Shown one piece after another: positions 41,361-48,782 of a stretch of 49,645 nucleotides of DNA. Position 1 is the first letter of the stretch, and every line of letters begins with the position of its first letter. A model generated the notes under the pieces. It was not told the origin of the DNA and ran no database searches. It was given only the letters and a program-made list of their open reading frames with translations. Source of the stretch: Anaerolineae bacterium (GTDB lineage: Bacteria; Chloroflexota; Anaerolineae; Promineifilales; Promineifilaceae); contig SLGK01000289.1 in the NCBI GenBank assembly GCA_007123775.1, positions 1-49,645 of the forward strand, read 5' to 3'. The position numbers were made by a program, and so were the translations under genes.

Positions 41361-42673
41361 TTTTCGCCTGCATCCTTTGACAAAAGCAATAACATGCCCA
41401 TCATGATCCCACTGACCAGCAGCGAACTGCCGCCGTAGCTGACGAAGGGCAGCGTCACGCCGGTCAGGGGCAGCAGCCTGGTCACACCCCCCATGATCAG
41501 CAGCGCCTGAATACTAAACATGATGGTGATGCCCGCGGCCAGGTAGGTGTGAAACGGCCGTCTGGCCAAAACGGCCGTACGCAGCCCTCGATAAGCCAGT
41601 AGAATAAAACAGACGACGACGCCTAGCCCGCCGAGCAAACCCCATTCCTCCGTCAGAGCGGCAAAGGCAAAGTCGGAATGGACCACTGGGATATAGTTGG
41701 GAAATCCCTGGCCGATTCCCGTTCCCAGCAGTCCGCCGGCGGCCAGGGCGTAGAGCGATTGCACAATTTGATAGGCCCGATTATTGGCTTCCGGCCAGGG
41801 ATCAACCCAAATTTCGATCCGCAGCGCGACCACGGCAAAGAGATGATAGGCCATAATACTGGCCAGTAGCAGCAGGCCTAATCCCAGCAGCACGTATCCT
41901 TTGCGACCGGTGGCCAGGTAAAGCAGGCATAAAAAGAGGACAAAAAAGAGGGTGGCCGCGCCCAAGTCCTCTTGCCAGACGAGCAGCACCATGCAGAAGC
42001 CCCACATGAGTAACAGAGGCACCAGATAAGGCAGCACGAAACGGCTGCCGCGCTGCCGACTAAGCCGCAGCAGCGGTTCTCGCTCGTGGAAGTAGCTGGC
42101 CAAAAAGGCGATCAGCAGCAGCTTCAGCAGTTCAGAGGGCTGAAAGAAGACCTGTCCAAGCAGGGGAATGGGCAGCCACAGGGCGGCACCGAAGCCGGAG
42201 GGGTTGACGCCAAAAACGAAGGTAAATGCCAGCAGCAGCAGACCGCCAATCAGCCAGGTGTAGCGGTAGCGACGCAGCCAATCAAGCTGCTGCCGGGTTA
42301 TGAAGGCCACGGCAACCAGGCCGACGGTGGCGATAACCAGCCAGACAGTTTGCCGCATGAGGAAGTTGGCGGCCAGCCGGTCTATCAAGAGAAGTCCCCA
42401 GCCGGTTAGCAGCGCGTACAGAGGCAACAGCAGAGGGTCGCGCTGGGGCAGGCGCCGGTTGAGCAACAGATGGGCAGCCCCCATGAGCAGCAACCAGAGC
42501 AGGGGAGCGGTGAAGAAACGGCCGTTGACGCCCCCCGATCTTACCAGACTCAGCGAGGTGGCATTGACAAACACGAAAGCGGCCGCCAGCAGCAGTAGAA
42601 CGGCTTCCCAACGACGATTAGCGGTCTCCGGAGTGGTGGTGGGGGCAGTGGCAGAAGAAGTAATTGGCGACAC
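41357..42673 (-). CDS. SEDS-family peptidoglycan glycosyltransferase (FtsW/RodA/SpoVE-like)
   Basis: 438 residues, about ten membrane helices. Conserved parts are FQPSELLKL, the catalytic Asp region QEDLGAA with Asp236, and LPLTGVTLPFVSYGGSSLL near the C-terminus. SEDS proteins polymerise lipid II and act with a class B PBP that crosslinks. Here the gene downstream encodes that partner, but without transpeptidase residues, so glycan polymerisation may work with crosslinking supplied by another enzyme. Start is GTG 42673, 34 bases after mtnP, with a weak SD. The gene cannot be assigned to division (FtsW) or elongation (RodA) from sequence alone. Confidence 0.9.
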   Translation of the reverse strand: MSPITSSATAPTTTPETANRRWEAVLLLLAAAFVFVNATSLSLVRSGGVNGRFFTAPLLWLLLMGAAHLLLNRRLPQRDPLLLPLYALLTGWGLLLIDRLAANFLMRQTVWLVIATVGLVAVAFITRQQLDWLRRYRYTWLIGGLLLLAFTFVFGVNPSGFGAALWLPIPLLGQVFFQPSELLKLLLIAFLASYFHEREPLLRLSRQRGSRFVLPYLVPLLLMWGFCMVLLVWQEDLGAATLFFVLFLCLLYLATGRKGYVLLGLGLLLLASIMAYHLFAVVALRIEIWVDPWPEANNRAYQIVQSLYALAAGGLLGTGIGQGFPNYIPVVHSDFAFAALTEEWGLLGGLGVVVCFILLAYRGLRTAVLARRPFHTYLAAGITIMFSIQALLIMGGVTRLLPLTGVTLPFVSYGGSSLLVSGIMMGMLLLLSKDAGEK

Positions 42674-42707
42674 GCTGACTGTGCTAAAGCTGCGCTACGG
42701 CCGTTGC

Positions 42708-43580
42708 TTACGGTAAGTAGCCATCGACCAGCAGCGCCAGTTTTTGGCGCGTGGCCGGCGAGACGTGCCTGGGGTCAGTGATGAGCGCATTCTTGAGATT
42801 GCTGTGGGCGGCAAAGTCACCCTGCCACTCATCAAAGCGTCTGACCAGATGGCTGATCGCCTGCTGGGCAACGGCCGTATTTCCCTGCAAAACTTGAACC
42901 ACCTTTTCGACCGTGACCTGTTCTTCTTCTTCGTGCCAGACGTCATAGTCAGTCACGTGCGCCATGACGGCGTACGCGATTTCCGCTTCGGCAGCCAGGA
43001 ATGCCTCCGGGCTGGTGGTCATACCGATAATGCTCATGCCCCAACTGCGGTAAACGTTTGATTCCGCTTTGGTGCTGAAGCGAGGCCCTTCAATGGTGAT
43101 AAAAGCCCCGCCCTCGTGTAGTGTACCACTTGCCGCCCGTACCGAATCGGCCAGCAGATGGCTCAATTCCGGCGAGAAGGGGTCCCCGACGCTCACGTGA
43201 GCCACCAGGCCCTCGCCAAAAAAGGAGCTTTCTCGCCTTTTGGTAAAGTCAAATAACTGATCGGGGATAACGATATGACCAGGGGCAAAATCTTCGCGTA
43301 GCGAACCGCAGGCACTTACGGACACGATGTACCGTACACCCAACTGCTTTAGGGCATAAATGTTGGCCCGATAAGGTACCTCACTGGGATGCAGGACGTG
43401 ACCTTTGCCGTGCCGGGGTAGAAAGGCTACCCGCTGCCCGTGCAACGTGCCTAGGGTAATGGCAGCGGACGGCGGACCAAAGGGGGTGTTTACCTCCCAT
43501 GTTTCTATGTCCGACAAGCCAGCCATGTTGTAGAGGCCGCTGCCGCCAATAATCGCCATGTGAACGGGTGCAACAGACAT
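42708..43580 (-). CDS. mtnP: S-methyl-5'-thioadenosine phosphorylase
   Basis: 290 residues of the PNP/MTAP family. IIGGSGLY (10-17) starts the fold, PRHGKGH is the phosphate/substrate loop, VSACGSL and TIEGPRFSTKAESN are the base- and ribose-binding motifs, and IGMTTSPEAFLAAEAEI separates MTA phosphorylases from purine nucleoside phosphorylases. It cleaves methylthioadenosine into adenine and methylthioribose-1-phosphate in methionine and polyamine salvage. SD AAGGAG precedes ATG 43580. It lies three bases after the bactofilin-coiled-coil gene and is probably co-transcribed with it, an unusual partnership. No other methionine-salvage gene is nearby. Confidence 0.92.
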   Translation of the reverse strand: MSVAPVHMAIIGGSGLYNMAGLSDIETWEVNTPFGPPSAAITLGTLHGQRVAFLPRHGKGHVLHPSEVPYRANIYALKQLGVRYIVSVSACGSLREDFAPGHIVIPDQLFDFTKRRESSFFGEGLVAHVSVGDPFSPELSHLLADSVRAASGTLHEGGAFITIEGPRFSTKAESNVYRSWGMSIIGMTTSPEAFLAAEAEIAYAVMAHVTDYDVWHEEEEQVTVEKVVQVLQGNTAVAQQAISHLVRRFDEWQGDFAAHSNLKNALITDPRHVSPATRQKLALLVDGYLP

Positions 43581-43583
43581 AGA

Positions 43584-45365
43584 TTACTCCTTTCGATTCT
43601 TCCTGTGGCTTCTTTCAATAAACGCCTGTAGTTCTTGTATCTGGGCCTGACTTGTGGCCAGTTTGGTTTCTAACAGTTCGACACGCTTGCGGGCTGCCTC
43701 TTTTAGCTCAATGATCGCCTGGCCCCGGTCGGCGGCTGTTTGCCGCAACTGCTCTCTTTCAAGATCCTGCTCGACCAGCGTGGCCTGAAGTTCGGCCAGA
43801 TGTTGTCCCTGAACGGCCGTTTCCTGCAAATGTTGTTCCAGTTCCATTTCAGCCCCTTCAACCTGGAGCCGCAATTTTTGTATTGATTTGCGAGCCGTGG
43901 TGCGATCCGCCTTGCCTTTCTTTATTTCTTCATCGAGCTGCTGCTCAAGAGCGTGAATCCGCTCCGTTTGCGTTATCAGTTGCTCGTTGAGCTGCTTAAA
44001 GTCAGCCTGTTGGGCCTCTGCATTTGTCTGCACGTCGTCTAATTGCGCCTGCAAATTGGCCAGCCGTATTTCTTGCTTGCCCACAGCCGCTCGCGCTTCT
44101 TGCAGCTCAGCCCGGGCTGTTTCCAGTTCGGCATGATACCACAAAACTTGCTCTTCGTAATGGGCTAATTCGGCAACAGCCGTTTGCAGCCGCTCTATTT
44201 CTGCCTTGGCCGCTCGCAGATTATCGACCATTTTCCGTTCGTTGACCAGTTCCTCTTTGCTGAGAGGCTCCAATTCCCGCTCGCGCAGCAGAGTTAACTC
44301 TTCCTGTACCTGCTCCCACTCGGACTCAAACTGGTCTCTTTGCACGCGCAGCATGTCCACAATGAGCGACTGTTCTTCGATTTCAACGTTGCTGTTTTCT
44401 AACCGGCTTTCCAGTTCACGGATGCGCTCCTGATAATCTTCGGCCAGTTCTTGCCAGCGAATCAGTGCAGTTTCTTGTTCGGCTGAGTGCTGCAAATTAT
44501 TCTGCAGCGCGCTTTCCAAACTGTCAATTTTCTTGCCCAGATGATCAATTTCTTGTTGAGCCGTCAGGTAATTGGCATTCAGCGATCGGTAGGTAGCATC
44601 TAGTTGGTCATAAGCAGTACGTTTACTATCGTATGCCGTTTGCAGCTTGTCCAGTGTTTTGGTTTGCTCATCCCGCAAAGTTTCAGCCGTGGTCAAAGCC
44701 GCTGTTTGCTGTTCGATTTGGGTCTGGCTGTCGCGCAGGTTGTTGGTAAGCGCGGCCAGTTGCTGCTGTGCTGTGGCCAGTTCGCTGCGCGTCCTGGCCA
44801 ATTCCTCACGCAGCGTAACGACGCGGGCAACCGTTTCCCCGGCTACGTCATCAAGCCTCTTCTCAAAAGTGTGTTCTAATTCGGCAAGCGCTGCTTTGGC
44901 TGTAGATGCTTCATGGCGCAGCCGAGTCAAGGTCTCCATGTGAGTCAGATCGCGGGCAGCCGCGGCACTGCTGCCGGGTGGAGCGGCTGTGGTTTTGTCT
45001 GCCGGCTGTGCCGGAACACGTCCCTGGCTTACTATCGCCTCATATTGGCCGGCATCAATGCTGCTCATCCAGCCGTAAATGGCCCCACCAGCTTCGATCT
45101 GGAGTGCAGCCGTGTAGATGTCACCCCAAATCTGGCCGCCGGCTGTGATGGTGACACTGTTAGCCACGGCTGCGCCGTGAACGATGCCGTCAATCCTGAT
45201 GTGGGGCGCGATAATATCGCCGAGCATCGTACTGCCAGCCCTTACCCAAACCGGTTCTTCACTGGTAATAGCCTCGACGCGATAGCCATCAATTTTGGTC
45301 CATTGGGGGCCACGACGAAATAAGGATGCAAGTCTGCCTGGTCGATCTTGGTGGTGAAGGTGCAT
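43584..45365 (-). CDS. Bactofilin-like domain fused to a long coiled coil
   Basis: 593 residues. Residues about 20-110 have the repeated strand pattern of a bactofilin (DUF583/polymer-forming cytoskeletal) beta-helix: VRAGSTMLGDIIAPHIRIDGIVHGAAV, NSVTITAGGQIWGDI, LQIEAGGAIYGWM. Residues about 140-590 are almost continuous heptad coiled coil, rich in Glu, Gln, Leu and Ala (EELARTRSELATAQQQLAAL). Bactofilins usually have short tails, so this fusion is uncommon. It probably forms filaments or a scaffold at the membrane that positions wall synthesis; the SEDS and PBP-like genes further along the same strand support this. The start ATG 45365 has no clear SD. Confidence 0.8.
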   Translation of the reverse strand: MHLHHQDRPGRLASLFRRGPQWTKIDGYRVEAITSEEPVWVRAGSTMLGDIIAPHIRIDGIVHGAAVANSVTITAGGQIWGDIYTAALQIEAGGAIYGWMSSIDAGQYEAIVSQGRVPAQPADKTTAAPPGSSAAAARDLTHMETLTRLRHEASTAKAALAELEHTFEKRLDDVAGETVARVVTLREELARTRSELATAQQQLAALTNNLRDSQTQIEQQTAALTTAETLRDEQTKTLDKLQTAYDSKRTAYDQLDATYRSLNANYLTAQQEIDHLGKKIDSLESALQNNLQHSAEQETALIRWQELAEDYQERIRELESRLENSNVEIEEQSLIVDMLRVQRDQFESEWEQVQEELTLLRERELEPLSKEELVNERKMVDNLRAAKAEIERLQTAVAELAHYEEQVLWYHAELETARAELQEARAAVGKQEIRLANLQAQLDDVQTNAEAQQADFKQLNEQLITQTERIHALEQQLDEEIKKGKADRTTARKSIQKLRLQVEGAEMELEQHLQETAVQGQHLAELQATLVEQDLEREQLRQTAADRGQAIIELKEAARKRVELLETKLATSQAQIQELQAFIERSHRKNRKE

Positions 45366-45548
45366 GATTGGTTAGGTTCGTATTCTTGTGAGCAATTGTC
45401 AATGCGCAGTTGCGCCACGCAGTCCACACACAACCAATTATAGCAGGAGTGTTCAAAATAGGTATTATGGATGCGTTAAATTTAGGATATGCTGACGTTC
45501 ATCTTCCGTTTTCTTGTTGACTGCAACGAAGTTTGATAAACTGCTGTT

Positions 45549-47792
45549 GTGAGTAATTATCGCTTTCGTTCCTTATTGGGCCTGGTTCTATTGCTGGTAT
45601 TGTCAGGACTGGTCTGGTCTTTGCCCGCGACGGCCCAGACAGACCTGGCCGCTGCTTACACTGGCCGGGCCGAGATAAATGGTCCGTTGCCTGTGAATGT
45701 GGCTTTGTCAACGGCCGTTACAACCCCAGGACAAACCATTTTACTGGAGGCACAACTCACCAACACGACAGCCGTGGCCCAATCACCTGTTGTTCGCTTC
45801 GATTTACCCGCTTCTTTTCGCGTAGTCAATAACACACTGCCGTCAGCCGTCAACCTGAACCTGCAAACGAACCAGATGACCTGGCGACCCCTGCTTGCAC
45901 CAGGCGGCCAGACGGCTATTTCTCTGCCGCTGCGCGTGGAAACGGCCGATCTCACCCAACCTGCTCGTGCTATTCAGATTAGCCTGACTCATGAGGCGGG
46001 CCAGGAGGACCAACAACAGCAGCAAACCGCACTGCCGGTCTGGGTGGGCCTGCCACCCCAAATACAGCGCGTCATGGTCCAGACCCAGGCTACTGTCGGT
46101 CAGCCTGTTCAGTTACGGCCCGAATTGATTGGCTCCGACCCCATGCGCCAGACCTGGTACTTGGGCGACGGCCGTCGCATCGACGTTAACCATCCTACCG
46201 TCGTTTTCCCGGCGACGGGCGTGTATGACGTGCGTCTGGACGTAGCCAATCCACTGGCAACCACGTCGGCCACCGCCCGCATTACGGTTGTGCCGCAGCC
46301 GGTGGCCCAGTTTGATCTGGCCGACGAGACGCTGGCGGTGGGTCAGGCAGTGCCGCTGCTTAATTTGAGCGGCGGTAAACCACCCTTGCAATACCGTTGG
46401 GATATGGGCGACGGTACCATTCTGCAAGGTCCCAGCCCGGCCCATACCTACCAGTCACCCGGCGTTTACCCCATTCACCTGACGGTTGAGAATCAATACG
46501 GCCGTTCCGAAGCCTACGCCGTAGTGAGAATTGGTGAACCACCCATCGCCGATATGGAAATCAGCCCATCCGCCGGCAGCTATGAGCCGGTTGTGGGGCA
46601 GGCGTATGGGGATGATACGGTGATTGGCTACCATTGGGATATGGGCGACGGCCGTTCCCACGAAGGGGAGCGCATTACCCACCATTACCACCGGTCGGGC
46701 AACTATTACGTGGTCATGACCGCCAGCAACGAGTTTGGCGATACCCAAATCGGCCGTTGGGTGCGGATTGACCAGGGCACAACCTATCTCTTCTTGCCTC
46801 TGATTATGCAGGATGAGGTGGCTGAGTCTGAGGCTGATCCCTTTGCGCTCGATTTGGCTCCTGTGCCGCTAGATGCGCCTTTTAGTTTAACGGCCGTGCC
46901 TGAAGCTGAACTGTTGCCCGCGACCGATCGGCTTCTCTTCTATATCAACGAGGCCCGCAGCCGTTTTAACCAACCCCCGCTGGCCTTTAACGGCAACCTG
47001 AGCGCGGCGGCCCAGCACCACACGGCCGACATGGCCCGCTTTGCCTACACCGGCCATACCGGTTGGGATGGCTCGCTACCGGCCGAACGCTTTTTGCGCT
47101 TCAATTACGGGGCCGGTTACGCCGGGGAAGCCACCGCCTGGGGCTTTGAACATGCTTACGAAGCGGTCGAATTTTGGATCAACAGCGATCCCCATCGCCC
47201 CATTATTTTGAACCCGGCGGCCAATGAGGTTGGGGTAGGCTACACGGCCGATTTTAACGCCCCCAACGTCTGGTATTGGACGGCCGAATTTGGCAACAGC
47301 CGGGCCGCACCGCCCGCGCCGCTGCTGCGGTTGGGGCAGCCTTTAGCTGAAAGTGAAGCCCTTATTACGGCCGATTTGACCTACAGTTGGAACTGGCCGC
47401 TGCCGCTGGCCGCCGATGAGCAGTTTGTGCTTTACCTCTATTCTGGCCGGGATGTGCTGGCGGTAGGTCGTACCAGCCAGCCGACGCTGGACATGCGCTA
47501 TACGCTGTCGCTAAATGCCTATGAGTGGGTCACACGGCCGGATGAGTATGCCTGGCGGGTGCGTCTGCTGCGAGGCACACAAACGGTGGCCGAGAGTGAG
47601 TGGCGGCCGCTGACGCTGCTGGCTGACCCGGACCTGCCTACACCGACGCCGGTTTCGCCCACGCCATCACCGACCGCGCCGCCGGTAACGGCCGTACCTA
47701 CCAGCACGCCTACACCCACACAGCCGGCCGCCACGCCGCTGCCACCGCCGCCCACCATGCCGCCGCTGGTGACGGCCACGCCGCAGCCATAG
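45549..47792 (+). CDS. Secreted protein with PKD domains and a CAP/SCP-like domain
   Basis: 747 residues. Signal peptide (RSLLGLVLLLVLSGLVW...ATAQ, 1-30), an Ig-like/DUF11-type region, then three PKD-type units (YRWDMGDG, YHWDMGDG motifs at about 280-300 and 358-380 and an earlier one near 200). A CAP domain covers about 465-585 (INEARSRFNQPPLAF, NLSAAAQHHTADMARF, GHTGWDG, EVGVGYT), with the two His residues of the CAP site. The last 60 residues are Thr/Pro-rich, without an anchor. It is probably a cell-surface adhesion or matrix protein. The GTG start has no SD; a -10-like TAAACT ends six bases upstream, so it may be leaderless. Confidence 0.85.
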   Translation: MSNYRFRSLLGLVLLLVLSGLVWSLPATAQTDLAAAYTGRAEINGPLPVNVALSTAVTTPGQTILLEAQLTNTTAVAQSPVVRFDLPASFRVVNNTLPSAVNLNLQTNQMTWRPLLAPGGQTAISLPLRVETADLTQPARAIQISLTHEAGQEDQQQQQTALPVWVGLPPQIQRVMVQTQATVGQPVQLRPELIGSDPMRQTWYLGDGRRIDVNHPTVVFPATGVYDVRLDVANPLATTSATARITVVPQPVAQFDLADETLAVGQAVPLLNLSGGKPPLQYRWDMGDGTILQGPSPAHTYQSPGVYPIHLTVENQYGRSEAYAVVRIGEPPIADMEISPSAGSYEPVVGQAYGDDTVIGYHWDMGDGRSHEGERITHHYHRSGNYYVVMTASNEFGDTQIGRWVRIDQGTTYLFLPLIMQDEVAESEADPFALDLAPVPLDAPFSLTAVPEAELLPATDRLLFYINEARSRFNQPPLAFNGNLSAAAQHHTADMARFAYTGHTGWDGSLPAERFLRFNYGAGYAGEATAWGFEHAYEAVEFWINSDPHRPIILNPAANEVGVGYTADFNAPNVWYWTAEFGNSRAAPPAPLLRLGQPLAESEALITADLTYSWNWPLPLAADEQFVLYLYSGRDVLAVGRTSQPTLDMRYTLSLNAYEWVTRPDEYAWRVRLLRGTQTVAESEWRPLTLLADPDLPTPTPVSPTPSPTAPPVTAVPTSTPTPTQPAATPLPPPPTMPPLVTATPQP

Positions 47793-47861
47793 GGCGGAGT
47801 GGCGAGGTGGCGAGGTGGCGGGGTAGCAAGTTATACTCGCAACCTGCTACCCGCAACCAGA
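47793..47861. repeat. GGCGAGGT octamer repeats and stem after the CAP gene
   Basis: Four 8-base units (GGCGAGGT exact twice, with GGCGGAGT and GGCGGGGT variants) followed by GGGTAGCA and its complement TGCTACCC around an AT-rich centre. It is the downstream end of the PKD/CAP gene and may act as a terminator-like stem; the unit length of 8, not 7, sets it apart. Confidence 0.5.
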
Positions 47862-47928
47862 ACACAAAATGATAGTTTATGGCCTTTTGCAATAAACCAT
47901 GCCGAACTGGAGTCACACTGAGGAAACT

Positions 47929-48759
47929 ATGTACACCACTTTGATCGATGCCCAAACTGTGGCTGGCCATTTTGATGACCCCAACTGGATTCTTGTTGAC
48001 TGCCGCTTTGATTTGTCTGATACGGAAGTGGGTTGGGAATGGTACGAGAAGGCCCATATTCCGGGGGCTGTTTATGCCCATTTGGATGAGGATTTGAGCG
48101 GGCCGCCGCTGACCGATAGCGGTCGCCATCCGCTGCCCAGCCCGGCTGCTCTGACGCGGCTGTTTGGTCGCCTGGGCATTGATGAGAGCAAACAGGTGGT
48201 GGTGTATGACAATGCCAACGGGGTGTTTGCCACGCGCCTCTGGTGGATGCTGCGCTATATGGGCCATGAGGCGGTGGCCGTGCTGGATGGCGGCTGGGCG
48301 GCCTGGGAAGCGGCTAAATTACCTACCAAAGCGGGGGATGAGGAGAACGAAACGGCCGTTTTCACCGGTGCGCCTCGTTCTGACTGGTTGGTGACAATTG
48401 ACCAGGTAGCAGACCAGCCGCTGCTCATCGACGCCCGCAGCCCGGAGCGTTACGCCGGTCTTGAGGAGCCAATTGACGCCCGGCCCGGCCACATTCCCGG
48501 AGCGGTCAACTTTCCCTTTGGTCGTACCTGGGGGGAAGACGGCCGTTACCTACCCCCAGAGGAATTGGCGGCCCGGTTAACGGCCGTTTTGGGCGACATA
48601 CCCCCCGACGAGGCCACCTTCTACTGTGGCTCTGGCGTGAGTGCCTGCGTCAATTTGTTAGCGTTAGCCCATGCCGGGTTGGGCAACGGCCGTTTATACG
48701 TCGGTTCCTGGAGCGAGTGGAGTGCCGACCCGGAACGGCCAGCAGCGCGTAGTTCGTAA
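47929..48759 (+). CDS. Two-domain rhodanese sulfurtransferase (SseA/TST-type)
   Basis: 276 residues from ATG 47929 (SD GAGGA five bases upstream; ATG 47899 would add ten residues). Two rhodanese domains: the first lacks the active Cys, the second has YCGSGVSACVN, where Cys is the persulfide carrier. The motif CGSGVSA is close to the CGSGVTA of mercaptopyruvate and thiosulfate sulfurtransferases. LVDCRFDL and HIPGAV, repeated as LIDARSPERY and HIPGAVNFPFG, are the domain signatures. It transfers sulfane sulfur to thiols or cyanide in the cytoplasm. Whether the donor is 3-mercaptopyruvate or thiosulfate is not decided by sequence. Confidence 0.9.
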   Translation: MYTTLIDAQTVAGHFDDPNWILVDCRFDLSDTEVGWEWYEKAHIPGAVYAHLDEDLSGPPLTDSGRHPLPSPAALTRLFGRLGIDESKQVVVYDNANGVFATRLWWMLRYMGHEAVAVLDGGWAAWEAAKLPTKAGDEENETAVFTGAPRSDWLVTIDQVADQPLLIDARSPERYAGLEEPIDARPGHIPGAVNFPFGRTWGEDGRYLPPEELAARLTAVLGDIPPDEATFYCGSGVSACVNLLALAHAGLGNGRLYVGSWSEWSADPERPAARSS

Positions 48760-48782
48760 TGAAAGGGTTTTTTTGTTTGCCA

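Larger units (their letters stand above)
1035..48693. repeat. Dispersed palindrome ACGGCCGT (HIP1-like), about 65 copies
   Basis: The 8-base palindrome occurs from 1035-1042 to 48686-48693, mostly as AACGGCCGTT or AAACGGCCGTA. By hand I count about 65 copies, against about 1.2 expected from base composition. It is read in all three frames of genes, giving TAV, NGR and RP peptides, and occurs on both coding strands. It is less common across 8.2-14.3 kb and 23-25.5 kb. Confidence 0.85.

Noticed and set aside
2145..47861. Heptamer arrays as CRISPR arrays
   Set aside because: Units are 7-8 bases without spacers, and no cas gene is present.
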